From the NCBI GenBank assembly GCA_964472855.1, contig CAYYMJ010000001.1, positions 89,042 to 153,041 on the forward strand: a stretch of DNA of 64,000 nt. The letters run 5' to 3'. Both the position numbers and the translations under genes were made by a program. The notes beneath the pieces are model-generated. The model was not told the DNA's origin. It searched no databases and was given only the letters and a program-made list of their open reading frames with translations. This DNA comes from Tranquillimonas sp964472855. Its GTDB lineage: Bacteria; Pseudomonadota; Alphaproteobacteria; Rhodobacterales; Rhodobacteraceae. Positions 17,051 to 26,278 of the stretch are shown piece by piece (the first letter of the stretch is position 1; each line of letters opens with the position of its first letter).

Positions 17051-18678
17051 CCGCCCCGCGTAACATTCTGTGGATCATGTCGGACCAGCTTCGCTGGGAC
17101 TATCTGTCCTGTTACGGCGCCACCCATATCGACACGCCCAACCTCGACTGGCTGGCCAGCCGGGGCGTGCGGTTCGACCGGGCCTATGTGCAGTCGCCGG
17201 TGTGCGGCCCCAGCCGGATGAGCATGTATACCGGCCGCTACATGCGCAGCCACGGGTCGAACTGGAACGGCTTTCCGCTGCGGGTAGGCGAACCGACGCT
17301 GGGCGAACACCTGGCCGAGGCCGGCATGACCGCGACGCTGGTCGGCAAGTCGCATGTTGTCCCCGACCGCGATGGCATGGCGCGCCTGGGGATCGACCCG
17401 GCCAGCGCGGCGGGGCGGCGGATCGCGGCGGGCGGCTTTGTCGAACATATCCGCGACGACGGCACCAACCACAGCGACTATCCGAACCGGTCCACGGCCT
17501 ATGACGCCTATCTGCGCCAGCAGGGGTTCACGGGCGACAACCTGTGGGAGGAATGGGCCAACTCGGGCATCGGCGCGGATGGCAAACTGCATTCGGGCTG
17601 GCTGCTGGACAATGCCGACCTGGCGGCGCGGGTGCCCAAGGAGCATTCTGAGACCGCGTGGCTGACCACGCAGGGCATCGAATTCCTGAAAGCGCAGGGC
17701 GACGCGCCGTGGATGTGCCACCTGAGCTATATCAAGCCGCACTGGCCCTACATGGCGCCTGCGCCCTATCACGCGATGTTCCGCGCCCAAGACCTGCCGC
17801 GCCCGGTGCGCCATGCGCGCGAGAAACAGTCAGATCACCCGCTGATGCAGGCCTGGACGGGCACGCGCATCTGCCAAAGCTTTGCCCGCGACCCGCTGCG
17901 CGACAAGGTCGTGTGCGCCTATGCCGGGCTGGTCAAGGAGCTTGACGACCAGCTGGGGCGGCTGTTCGCCTATCTGCGCGCGGCCGGACGGATGGAGGAC
18001 ACGATGATCGTGTTCTGCTCGGATCACGGCGACAATCTGGGCGACCACTGGCTGGGCGAAAAGGACCTGTTCTACGACTGCGCGGCGCGCGTGCCGCTGA
18101 TCGTCTGTGACCCGCGCCCCGAGGCCGACGCGACGCGCGGCACGGCGTCGGTGGCGCTGGTCGAGGCCATCGACATCGCGCCCACCATGCTGGATTTTGC
18201 CGGGGTCGCACCCAAGCCGCATATCCTTGAAGGCCGGTCGCTGACGCCGCTGCTGCACGGCACGGCGGTTGAATGGCGCGATCATGTCATATCGGAATAC
18301 GACTATGCCACCCGCGACGCGCGGCGCGCCGCCGGGGTCGATCAGGCCGACGCGCGGCTGACCATGGTTTTCGACGGGCGCTGGAAATACATCCATGCCG
18401 AGACATTCCGCCCGATGTTGTTCGATCTTCAGGCCGATCCGGACGAGCTGAACGACCTTGGCGGCGACCCCGATTTCGCCGACCAGATCGCGCGGCTGGG
18501 GGCGCTGCATTTCGCCTGGGCGCGCCGCCATCACAGCCGGATCACACGCTCGCCGGAAAATATCGAGAAAATGGCCGACGTTCGCGAACCTCCGGGTATA
18601 CTGATCGCGTACAGGGACGAAAAGGAACTGGTCGAGGATGGTCTGACCATGCCTGGCCACGTGAAACCGAAGACATAA
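17047..18678 (+). CDS. Sulfatase-superfamily hydrolase, phosphonate monoester hydrolase-like
   Basis: The 543-aa protein is an alkaline-phosphatase-superfamily sulfatase. The metal site is ILWIMSDQLRWDYLS, and the formylglycine signature VCGPSRMSMYTGRY (CxPxR) is at about residues 57-70. The second metal site is FCSDHGDNLGDHWLGEKDLFYD. The PYHAMFRAQDLPRPVR and LGRLFAYLRAAGRMEDTMIVFCSDHG stretches recall rhizobial phosphonate monoester hydrolases more than secreted arylsulfatases. No signal peptide is visible, so it should act on an imported ester in the cytoplasm. Activity needs a formylglycine-generating enzyme, which is not in the window. It overlaps the GST gene by 4 nt. Confidence 0.88.
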   Translation: MTAPRNILWIMSDQLRWDYLSCYGATHIDTPNLDWLASRGVRFDRAYVQSPVCGPSRMSMYTGRYMRSHGSNWNGFPLRVGEPTLGEHLAEAGMTATLVGKSHVVPDRDGMARLGIDPASAAGRRIAAGGFVEHIRDDGTNHSDYPNRSTAYDAYLRQQGFTGDNLWEEWANSGIGADGKLHSGWLLDNADLAARVPKEHSETAWLTTQGIEFLKAQGDAPWMCHLSYIKPHWPYMAPAPYHAMFRAQDLPRPVRHAREKQSDHPLMQAWTGTRICQSFARDPLRDKVVCAYAGLVKELDDQLGRLFAYLRAAGRMEDTMIVFCSDHGDNLGDHWLGEKDLFYDCAARVPLIVCDPRPEADATRGTASVALVEAIDIAPTMLDFAGVAPKPHILEGRSLTPLLHGTAVEWRDHVISEYDYATRDARRAAGVDQADARLTMVFDGRWKYIHAETFRPMLFDLQADPDELNDLGGDPDFADQIARLGALHFAWARRHHSRITRSPENIEKMADVREPPGILIAYRDEKELVEDGLTMPGHVKPKT

Positions 18679-18696
18679 GCAAACTGGGAGGAAACC

Positions 18697-19740
18697 ATGT
18701 CCAAGAAACTTCTAGCGGGCGTCATTGCCGCCATTTCCGTGGCGGCGACGGCTCAGGCCCAGACACTGTTGACCGCCGAGACCGCGTCGCCCAGCTCGGC
18801 GCCGGGCATCTCGATCATCGCGCTCAGCGAGGCCGCGGCCAAGGAAGGGGTGGCCGATATTCAGGTGTCGGCAGGCCAGACCCTTACCAACTCGGTCCAG
18901 AATGTCGCGGAAGGCAAATCCGACATCGCCGCCGCGCCCTTCATCCTGCCCTTCCTTCTGTCGCGCGGGGTTGGCCCCTATGCGTCGCTGGGCAAGGACG
19001 CCGGCGCCGAACTGGTCAAGAATCTGGCGGTTCTTTATACCTACCGCATCTCGGTTCAGGGGCTTTACGCCTATGACAGCTCGGGCGTGACGGGCTGGGA
19101 CAATCTGGAAGGGCGCACCATCTTCAACGGCCCGCCGCGCGGCGCGGCGCTGACCAACGCGCGCCTGCTGACCAAGATCAACACCGGGCTGGAAGAGGGC
19201 GACGGCTATTCCGGCATCCAGGTCAACTGGGGACAGGCGGTCAAGACCATCCAGGACGGCTCGGCCGATGCTTTCGTGCTGCCCCAGTCCTTCCCGGATG
19301 CGCGCATCATGGCGGCGCTGGCCTCGGGCAACATGACCCTTTGGTCGATATCCAAAGAGGTCTATGACAGCGAAGCCTTCGCCAATCTCGGCGGGCTGCC
19401 GGGCACCATCCCGGTCGAGCTGCCGATTGCCGACATGGGCTATGGCGACGGCGTTACCGTTGTCTCGGAAGACGACATGTTCCGCGGGCCGGGCACCGTG
19501 GGCGGCGATATCGTCAACGTCAGCATGGACTTCGACCTTGCCAAGGGGCTGACCGCGGCCTTCATCGACAATCTCGACAGCATCTACCGCGCCAAGGCCC
19601 CGTTCATGCCCAACGCGTGGCACGGGGAAACGGCCGTCGCGTTCACCGACATGTGCGGCCCGAACCCGATCAAATACCATCCCGGTGCCGTCGCCGCGTG
19701 GGAAGAGGCCGGTTACACAATCCCGGATTGCGCGAAGTAA
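18697..19740 (+). CDS. TAXI-family TRAP transporter solute-binding protein
   Basis: The 347-aa protein has a Sec signal (MSKKLLAGVIAAISVAATAQA) and the TAXI fold: LTAETASPSSAPGISIIALSE, then KSDIAAAPFILPFLLSRG and LEGRTIFNGPPRGAALTNARLL. It lacks the usual G-x-Y-P motif in exact form. A GGGAGG site precedes the ATG. The fused TRAP permease follows after a hairpin, so it is the receptor of that Na+-driven importer. Ligand unknown. Confidence 0.88.
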   Translation: MSKKLLAGVIAAISVAATAQAQTLLTAETASPSSAPGISIIALSEAAAKEGVADIQVSAGQTLTNSVQNVAEGKSDIAAAPFILPFLLSRGVGPYASLGKDAGAELVKNLAVLYTYRISVQGLYAYDSSGVTGWDNLEGRTIFNGPPRGAALTNARLLTKINTGLEEGDGYSGIQVNWGQAVKTIQDGSADAFVLPQSFPDARIMAALASGNMTLWSISKEVYDSEAFANLGGLPGTIPVELPIADMGYGDGVTVVSEDDMFRGPGTVGGDIVNVSMDFDLAKGLTAAFIDNLDSIYRAKAPFMPNAWHGETAVAFTDMCGPNPIKYHPGAVAAWEEAGYTIPDCAK

Positions 19741-19751
19741 GCCACGACCAG

Positions 19752-19777
19752 GGCGGGCAGACGGTGTTCTGCCCGCC
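19752..19777 (+). terminator. Hairpin between TAXI receptor and TRAP permease genes
   Basis: GGCGGGCAGA-CGGTGT-TCTGCCCGCC forms a perfect 10-bp stem 12 nt after the receptor stop. It has no clear T-tract, so it is more likely an attenuator or an mRNA 3'-end stabiliser than a full terminator. Confidence 0.6.
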
Positions 19778-19800
19778 ACTCATTCCCGGGACGCCGAAAC

Positions 19801-22146
19801 ATGGCTGACGTGACCCATTCGACGGAACCGGCGGCACGCGATGCCGGGGCAAGGATCGTCTACGGCCTGACCGTCGCCATGGTGGTGATCGGGCTTTTGA
19901 ATTCGACGCCGGGGCTGCCCGGCTATGACGCCTTCGCCAGCCGGGTGCTGGGCGTGGACGGGGCGCTGTTCCGCAAGTTTCCCTTCGAATGGTTCTATCC
20001 CTTCTTCTTTGCGCTGATGATGCTGATCGTGGCGCTGAAACATTCGATCTGGCGCAGCTGGCAGGGGCGGCCGGCGGCGATGCGCGGCCTTGGCCTGTTT
20101 CTTGACGTGGTGCTGGTCGTGATGGCGCTGACCATCGCCCTGACCTACCTGATCGAGATCGAATCGATCTGCCTGATCGACCAGTTCACCGGCGACCGCG
20201 CCCGGCTGATCGCCGAAAGTCTGGCCTCGGCCAAGGAATTTGCCGAAATGCTGGGGCTGGATGCGCCGAAAACGGTCGAGGACCCGCAATGCGTCAACAC
20301 CACCGGCGTGTGGCTGGTGGCGATCATCGGCCTCGCGGTGGTGGTTTTCCTGTCCTACAACGTCAAGGTCTGGGGGCTGCCGCTGGTTCTGGTGGCCATC
20401 GTGATGGCTGGCTACACGATCATCACGGTGCTGGTCTGGTATGTGTGGGGCCCCGACGACATCAACAAGTATTTCGTGACCAAGCTGGCGGGCGAGCCGC
20501 GCATGCTGATCGACGGCCGGCCGCGGGTGCACGACATTCTGGTCAACAACTCGTCCGGCCTTCTGGGCCGGTTCATGGACATCATCCTGAACACCATCTT
20601 CCCGTATCTGGTGCTGGGATCCCTGTTTGGCAGTTCGGCGGGGGGACGGTCGCTGATCAAGCTGGCCTTTCGCTGGACCCGTCACCTGCGCGGCGGCCCG
20701 GCTCATGCGGCAATCGTGTCGTCGGCCATGTTCGGAACCATCTCGGGCGGGCCGATCGTCAACGTGTTGTCGACCGGCGTTCTGACCATTCCCATGATGC
20801 TGAAGCGCGGCTTTTCCAAGGTCTTCGCCGGCGGGGTCGAGGCCGCGGCGTCGTCGGGCGGGTCGATCATGCCGCCGGTCATGGGCGTGGCGGCCTTCGT
20901 TCTGGCCTCGCTGACGGCGGTGCCCTATTCCAGCGTGATCGTTGCCGCCATCATCCCGGCCGTCGCCTATTTCTTCTGCCTGTTCCTGTCGGCGGTGTTC
21001 CAGTCGCGCAAACAGAATATTCAGGCCATCGGCGAGCTGACCGACGACATGCGGCTGGAGCGGCAGGACCTGCTGAACCTGGGCATGATCTTCGGGCCAA
21101 TACTGGTGATCCTGACGCTGCTGCTGACGCCCAAGGACGCGGTGGGTTGCGGGCTGTTGGGCGGCCTTCTGGGGGCCGAGCGCACCATCACCGATGCCGG
21201 CTGCGTCGTGCATCATCTCAGCTGGCTGCAGCGGGCGATCCAGAATTCCGCCGGGTCCGCCGGGTCGGCGGGCTGGTGGGCGGCGATGCTGCTGATGGGG
21301 CTGTTGTTCGTCGACCCCGAGGTTCGGGCCCGGCCGCGCAAGGTCATCGACGCCCTGTCCAACGCCGGTGTCCTGATCTCGACCCTCTACCTGATGTTCC
21401 TGGCGGTTTCGATCATCGATTTCTGCCTGACCTTCACCGGTCTGCCTATCTTCATCTCGCTCGACGTGCTGGCCTGGCTGAACGGTCTCGATCTGGGGGC
21501 CAGCGGCTCGACCCTGTTCCAGTTCGTCGCGCTTTTGCTGACCATGGGGCTGGCGGTGGTGCTGGGCATGGGAATGCCGGCGGTGCCGGCCTATATCAAC
21601 GCGGCGCTGCTGATGGGGCCGGTGCTGGCGGGGCTGGGCCTGTCGCTGTTCACGGCACATATGTTCATCTTCTATTTCGCCGTCGCCAGCGCCATCACGC
21701 CGCCGGTTGCGCTGGCCGCTTTCGCCGCCGCCACCATCACCAAGGCCGAGCCCATGGCGACCGGCATTTCGGCGGTGCGGTCGGGCATCGTCATGTTCGT
21801 CGTGCCGTTCATCTTCGCGATGTATCCCGAGATTCTGCTGATACCCGACGCGGTGCTTGACCCGCGCGGCAACGGGGGCAGCTTTCTGGCCGGCTATGAC
21901 GGCACGGTGCATCTGGCCGCGCTGGTGGCCCTGCTGGTGCGGATGGTGCTGGCGTTCTACCTGCTCAGCTCGGCCCTGGCGCGCTTTGACCGGGCGGCGC
22001 TGCCGCTGTGGGAGGTCGCGGCACGGCTGGCGCTGGCGGCGCTGGTGCTGGCCAAGGCCCCGACGCTGTTCGGGCCGGCCATCGTCGTGGCGCTGGCGCT
22101 GGTGTTTCTGCACACACGCCGCGCACGAGGCGGCGCCGTGGCCTGA
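19801..22146 (+). CDS. TRAP transporter fused permease (4TM/12TM, DctQM-type)
   Basis: The 781-aa protein fuses the small and large TRAP membrane subunits. The N-terminal part (about 1-230) has hydrophobic segments such as LFLDVVLVVMALTIALTYLI. The DctM-like core has SSAMFGTISGGPIVNVLSTG, FAGGVEAAASSGGSIMPPVMG, LAVVLGMGMPAVPAYINAALL and FYFAVASAITPPVALAAFAAA, repeated family motifs. The architecture goes with TAXI receptors, and the preceding gene is one. The following 541 bp are non-coding. Confidence 0.93.
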   Translation: MADVTHSTEPAARDAGARIVYGLTVAMVVIGLLNSTPGLPGYDAFASRVLGVDGALFRKFPFEWFYPFFFALMMLIVALKHSIWRSWQGRPAAMRGLGLFLDVVLVVMALTIALTYLIEIESICLIDQFTGDRARLIAESLASAKEFAEMLGLDAPKTVEDPQCVNTTGVWLVAIIGLAVVVFLSYNVKVWGLPLVLVAIVMAGYTIITVLVWYVWGPDDINKYFVTKLAGEPRMLIDGRPRVHDILVNNSSGLLGRFMDIILNTIFPYLVLGSLFGSSAGGRSLIKLAFRWTRHLRGGPAHAAIVSSAMFGTISGGPIVNVLSTGVLTIPMMLKRGFSKVFAGGVEAAASSGGSIMPPVMGVAAFVLASLTAVPYSSVIVAAIIPAVAYFFCLFLSAVFQSRKQNIQAIGELTDDMRLERQDLLNLGMIFGPILVILTLLLTPKDAVGCGLLGGLLGAERTITDAGCVVHHLSWLQRAIQNSAGSAGSAGWWAAMLLMGLLFVDPEVRARPRKVIDALSNAGVLISTLYLMFLAVSIIDFCLTFTGLPIFISLDVLAWLNGLDLGASGSTLFQFVALLLTMGLAVVLGMGMPAVPAYINAALLMGPVLAGLGLSLFTAHMFIFYFAVASAITPPVALAAFAAATITKAEPMATGISAVRSGIVMFVVPFIFAMYPEILLIPDAVLDPRGNGGSFLAGYDGTVHLAALVALLVRMVLAFYLLSSALARFDRAALPLWEVAARLALAALVLAKAPTLFGPAIVVALALVFLHTRRARGGAVA

Positions 22147-22252
22147 CAGGGCGCGCGTCAGGGCCGTCTGGCCGTGGCTGCTCGCGGGCGCACCGTTGGC
22201 CCGGACCAACAACCAGCCCGCCGGCCGGGCCACCACCGACCTGACGAGCGAA

Positions 22253-22314
22253 CCCGCCGTCCCTCCGGCCGACGCCCACCGCTCCTTCCGCCGACGCCCG
22301 CCGTCCCTTCGGCC
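22253..22314. repeat. 22-bp tandem repeat abutting assembly gap
   Basis: There are two full units and one partial: CCCGCCGTCCCTCCGGCCGACG, then a diverged unit at 22275-22296 also ending in CCGACG, then CCCGCCGTCCCTTCGGCC cut by the N run. The array probably continues into the gap. Confidence 0.7.
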
Positions 22315-22414
22315 NNNNNNNNNNNNNNNNNNNNNNNNNNNNNNNNNNNNNNNNNNNNNNNNNNNNNNNNNNNNNNNNNNNNNNNNNNNNNNNNNNNNNN
22401 NNNNNNNNNNNNNN
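22315..22414. other. Assembly gap (100 N) at tandem repeat
   Basis: 100 N directly following a tandem array, which likely caused the assembly break. Confidence 0.95.
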
Positions 22415-22687
22415 TCCAGCCGCGGCGCAAGGCAAGCCGGACGCGAGGCCACCTGACCGCCAAAGACCCATCGGCGTTTCGCCCGCGCCGGTGCATCGCC
22501 GGCTTGCGCCCGATGTCCCGAGCGGCTGGCCCGGCTTCGCAACGAACGATTTGCGCCCCCTGTTGCTTGACGAACCGGCCGATTTCCGCGCTGATCGCCG
22601 GGTTCCCTGCGTCGCGCGGCCGCGACCCGACTGCCGGTCGCGCGGATCGGCGGTCAGTTGGCGGGGCCGGAGCAAGGGAGGCATGCC

Positions 22688-24391
22688 ATGCCGCGTCAGG
22701 GTCAACAGCAAGGGCAGGCGCCGGACCTGCGCCATGGCGGACGCATTCTGGCCGACCAGTTGGCCATTCTGGGGGCAACCCGGGTATTCTGTGTGCCGGG
22801 CGAAAGCTTTCTGGCGCTGCTGGACGGGCTGCACGACCACCGCGACCGGATCGAGCTGGTCACCTGCCGCCACGAATCCGGCGCCGCGAACATGGCTGAC
22901 GCCCATGGCAAGCTGACCGGACAGCCCGGCATCGTCGCGGTGACACGCGGACCCGGGGCGACCAATGCCTCGAACGGGGTGCATACCGCCTTTCAGGACA
23001 GCACGCCGATGATCCTGCTGATCGGGCAGGTGGCGACCACCATGACCGACCGCGAGGCGTTTCAAGAGATCGATTACCGCCGCATGTTCGGGCAGATGGC
23101 CAAATGGGTGGCCCAGATCGACCGGGTCGAGCGTATCCCCGAATACATCTCGCGCGCATGGGCGCTGGCGCAGTCGGGGCGGCCCGGTCCGGTGGTGCTG
23201 GCCCTGCCCGAGGATGTGCTGTCGGGTCATGCCTCGGTGCCCGATGCCGCCCCGGTCGACGCCGCCCAGCCCGCCCCGGCTCCGGCGGCCATGGACCGGC
23301 TGGGTGCCATGCTGGCGGCGTCCGAACGGCCGATGATGCTGGTCGGCGGCCCGGGGTGGAGCGCCGATGTCGCCCGGCAGGCCGAAGCCGTGGCCGCGCG
23401 GTTCGACCTGCCTGTCGCCACCTCGTTCCGCTGTCAGGACTATTTTGACAACGACCACCCCAATTACGCCGGCGCGGTGGGGATCGCGTCCCTGCCCAGC
23501 CTAGTGGACCGCATCCGGAACCAGGTTGACCTGCTGATCAATCTGGGCAGCCGGCTGGGCGAGATGACCACCCAGGGCTATGGCCTGATCGACCTGCCGG
23601 TGCCGCAGATGCCGTTCGTGCATGTGCATCCCGGCGCGGACGAACTGGGCCATGTCTATGCCCCGACGCTGTCGGTTCCGTCGGCGCCCGGGGCCTTTCT
23701 GGCCGCGATGCAGGGGATCGCGCCGCCGCCGAAGAACCGGCGCGACTGGACCGGCAGCTTTCACCCGGCACTGCAGGCCTATCGCCGGCCCACCGATGTG
23801 CCGGGCCCGGTTAACATGGGGCGGGTGGTGCAGCATATGTCGCGCACCCTGCCCGACGACACCATCTTCACCAACGGCGCCGGCAACTACACGGTGTGGC
23901 TGCACCGCTTTCACGCCCACCGGCGGTTTCGCACCCAACTGGCGCCGACCAGCGGTTCGATGGGCTATGCGGTGCCGGCGGCGGTGGCGGCGAAGCTGGA
24001 ACATCGCGACCGCACGGTGGTGTGCATGGCCGGCGACGGCTGTTTCCTGATGACGGCGCAAGAGCTGGCGACGGCGCGGCATCACGGGCTGGCGATCATC
24101 TGTCTCGTGGTCAACAACGCCATGTTTGGCACGATCCGCATGCATCAGGAACGCACCTACCCCGGCCGGGTCACTGCCACGGGCCTGACCAACCCCGATT
24201 TCACCGCCTATGCCGCCGCCTTTGGTATCCCCGGCGAAGTGGTGACCGATGACAGCCAGTTCCCCGACGCCTTGCAGCGCGCGCGAGGATCGGACGCGGG
24301 CTATCTGATCGAGCTTCGGGTCGACCCGCAGGCGCTGACCCCGACCCTGTCGCTGGACGCGGTGCGCGAACAGGGTCTGGCGGGCGGCTGA
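22688..24391 (+). CDS. Thiamine diphosphate-binding enzyme (acetolactate synthase/benzoylformate decarboxylase family), copy 1
   Basis: The 567-aa protein has the three domains of POX/ALS-type enzymes. The PYR domain has the catalytic glutamate in TCRHESGAANMADAHGKLTG and VTRGPGATNASNGVHTAFQD. The central domain has ERPMMLVGGPGWSADVARQ. The PP domain has the ThDP/Mg motif CMAGDGCFLMTAQELATA followed by VVNNAMFG. The start ATG at 22688 has GGGAGGC upstream. It probably decarboxylates a 2-keto acid or makes a C-C bond; the exact reaction is unclear. It ends the plus-strand run and is convergent with the next gene. Confidence 0.88.
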   Translation: MPRQGQQQGQAPDLRHGGRILADQLAILGATRVFCVPGESFLALLDGLHDHRDRIELVTCRHESGAANMADAHGKLTGQPGIVAVTRGPGATNASNGVHTAFQDSTPMILLIGQVATTMTDREAFQEIDYRRMFGQMAKWVAQIDRVERIPEYISRAWALAQSGRPGPVVLALPEDVLSGHASVPDAAPVDAAQPAPAPAAMDRLGAMLAASERPMMLVGGPGWSADVARQAEAVAARFDLPVATSFRCQDYFDNDHPNYAGAVGIASLPSLVDRIRNQVDLLINLGSRLGEMTTQGYGLIDLPVPQMPFVHVHPGADELGHVYAPTLSVPSAPGAFLAAMQGIAPPPKNRRDWTGSFHPALQAYRRPTDVPGPVNMGRVVQHMSRTLPDDTIFTNGAGNYTVWLHRFHAHRRFRTQLAPTSGSMGYAVPAAVAAKLEHRDRTVVCMAGDGCFLMTAQELATARHHGLAIICLVVNNAMFGTIRMHQERTYPGRVTATGLTNPDFTAYAAAFGIPGEVVTDDSQFPDALQRARGSDAGYLIELRVDPQALTPTLSLDAVREQGLAGG

Positions 24392-24474
24392 ACCCTCGCG
24401 TCGCGGCCCGGCGCGGTTGCCGGTGGGGCGCGGGCGCCTTCGCCGTCACACCGGTCTTGCGCGCACCCCGGGGC

Positions 24475-25410
24475 TCAGCCCCGGGCAAGCTTGCGCAGCG
24501 CCTGCTGCATGGCGACGATCATGGCGTCGCGCTCGGACGCCAGCATCTCGAGCGACCGGTCTCTGGCCTCGTCGGCAACCCCAGCGATCAGTTTTTCGGC
24601 AACCTCGGGGCCCATGAAAACCTGGCCCATGTCGGCCCACCAGCCGTTATAGGTGTCGGTGAAATGGTCGATATAGGCGCCCAGCCCCCCGGGACCGGCG
24701 CCAAGGTTGAACAGCATGTTCGGCCCCATCGCCGCCCAGCGCAGCCCGGGCCCGGCCGTCACCGCCCTGTCGACATCTTCGACCGACGCGACGCCCGACA
24801 CCACCAGGCTGATGGCCTCGCGCCACAGCGCCGCCTGCAGCCGGTTGGCGACATGGCCGGGCACCTCTTTCTTCACCCGAATGGTTGTCTTGCCCACGTC
24901 GGCATAAAAGCGTTCGGCGGCAGCGACGATGCCGGGGCCGGTGCGGTCGTTGCCCATCACCTCGACCAGCGGGATCAGGTGCGGCGGGTTGAACGGATGG
25001 CCCAGCACCAGCGGCGCCGGGTCGCGCCAGCCCGGCTGCATCTGGCTGAGCGTCAGGCCCGAGGCCGACGTCGACACCACCGCGCCGGGGGCCAGCGCGG
25101 CCTCGATCCCGGCGAAGGTTGCATGTTTCAGCGCCAGCCGCTCGGGCACGCTTTCCTGCACGAAACCGGCACCGTCCACCGCGCCGGCGATGTCGGCGTG
25201 AAAGCGCAGCCCATCGGGGCTCCCACGGTCGGTCAGCCCCAGCGCGGTCATCGTGGGCCAGGCGCTTTCGACATAGCCGCGCACCCGCTTTTCCACGTCG
25301 GGCGCCGGGTCATGAATGGCGACGCTGCGCCCGGCGGCCAGAAACAGCGCCGCCCAGCTGGCACCGACGGTGCCGCCGCCAATGCAGGCGGTATGTTGGG
25401 TGTCGATCAT
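24475..25410 (-). CDS. 3-hydroxyacyl-CoA dehydrogenase-family protein, L-carnitine dehydrogenase-like
   Basis: The 311-aa protein has the Rossmann loop ACIGGGTVGASWAALFLAAG, SVPERLALKHATFAGIEA, STSASGLTLSQMQ, the catalytic block GHPFNPPHLIPLVEVMG, and the helical domain VPGHVANRLQAALWREA. The FNPPHLIPLVEV form fits the carnitine dehydrogenase/lambda-crystallin subgroup acting on free 3-hydroxyacids. The start at 25410 overlaps the stop of the SDR upstream (ATGA). With the BKACE pseudogene, the CntA-like oxygenase and the betaine-type importer nearby, oxidation of L-carnitine to 3-dehydrocarnitine is a reasonable but unproven role. Confidence 0.85.
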   Translation of the reverse strand: MIDTQHTACIGGGTVGASWAALFLAAGRSVAIHDPAPDVEKRVRGYVESAWPTMTALGLTDRGSPDGLRFHADIAGAVDGAGFVQESVPERLALKHATFAGIEAALAPGAVVSTSASGLTLSQMQPGWRDPAPLVLGHPFNPPHLIPLVEVMGNDRTGPGIVAAAERFYADVGKTTIRVKKEVPGHVANRLQAALWREAISLVVSGVASVEDVDRAVTAGPGLRWAAMGPNMLFNLGAGPGGLGAYIDHFTDTYNGWWADMGQVFMGPEVAEKLIAGVADEARDRSLEMLASERDAMIVAMQQALRKLARG

Positions 25411-26168
25411 GACAGTCCGGGGTTCAGCGGCGAGGCCGCGGTCAGCCCGCCGTCGATGGTGAAAAGCTGGCCGGTAGCAAAGCCGGCGGCGTCCGAGGCC
25501 AGCCACACCGCCATGGCGGCGATGTCGCCGGGCTGGCCGAACCGCCGCACGGGGTGGCGGGCCAGCGCGTCCTGCCGGGCCGCGGCCGGGTCGGCGGCCA
25601 GGGCGAACCCGGCCTCGAGCATGCCGGTTTCGATCCAGCCCGGGCAGATCGCGTTGCAGCGGATATGCGGCCCGTGATCGACGGCAATCGACCGGGTCAG
25701 CCCGTGCACGAACGCCTTCGAGGCGTTGTAAAGCGCCATGGCCGGGTCGGCGGCCTGCCCCGAGATCGAGCCGATGTTGATGATCGCGCCGCCGGCCGGC
25801 ATGGCCGGAATGAAGGCGCGGCAGCAGTTGAAGACACCGCGGCAATTGACGCCGACCACCGCCTCCCAGTCGGCGTCGCTGCTGTCGGTGACCGTCCGCT
25901 CAACCTGCACGCCGGCGTTGTTGACCAGAATGTCGACCGGGCCCAGCGCGGTGGCGCAGGCGGCCACGGCGTCGGGGTCGGCCACGTCGAGCATCTGCCA
26001 GCCGACAGCGGGGTCCAGCGCCGGGGGCCGGTCGCCGCGCCCGCAGGTCGCGACCCGGGCGCCGGCGGCCATGAAGGCCGCGACGATGCCGCGCCCGATG
26101 CCCTGACGCCCGCCGGTGACAAAGGCGCGCTTGCCGGCCAGTTGGCCCGTGTGGTTCGCGTCGGTCAT
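25407..26168 (-). CDS. Short-chain dehydrogenase/reductase (SDR)
   Basis: The 253-aa classical SDR has cofactor loop FVTGGRQGIGRG, ILVNNAGVQ, catalytic serine in IINIGSISGQAADP, YNASK, and the C-terminal GQLFTIDGGLTAA. The ATG at 26168 is preferred; a few upstream codons are open but have no ribosome site. It overlaps the hydroxyacid dehydrogenase by 4 nt and lies downstream of the BKACE pseudogene. Substrate unknown. Confidence 0.9.
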   Translation of the reverse strand: MTDANHTGQLAGKRAFVTGGRQGIGRGIVAAFMAAGARVATCGRGDRPPALDPAVGWQMLDVADPDAVAACATALGPVDILVNNAGVQVERTVTDSSDADWEAVVGVNCRGVFNCCRAFIPAMPAGGAIINIGSISGQAADPAMALYNASKAFVHGLTRSIAVDHGPHIRCNAICPGWIETGMLEAGFALAADPAAARQDALARHPVRRFGQPGDIAAMAVWLASDAAGFATGQLFTIDGGLTAASPLNPGLS

Positions 26169-26278
26169 GGCCGTTCCCCCAAAAGCGTCTCGCGTTGCAC
26201 TTCGATCGCCCGACACTGCCTGAAATCCTGAATGTCGTCACGCAACGCCTGTTGTATCGAGTCGACGGCGACGCGCGG

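Larger units (their letters stand above)
22147..22687. other. Non-coding stretch with tandem repeat and assembly gap
   Basis: No convincing gene is present. It contains a 22-bp tandem repeat (22253-22314) that runs into the 100-N gap (22315-22414). Then come about 260 bp of GC-rich DNA with no recognisable protein, ending in GGGAGGC ahead of the ThDP gene. Confidence 0.6.

Noticed and set aside
19780..22542. Antisense open frame of 920 codons crossing the N gap
   Set aside because: It is opposite the TRAP permease, is rich in His/Gln/Arg, and reads through unknown bases.
22430..22680. Possible remnant gene upstream of the ThDP enzyme
   Set aside because: Frames on both strands give no recognisable protein; a short stretch (NPAISAEIGRFVKQQG) is suggestive but not enough.
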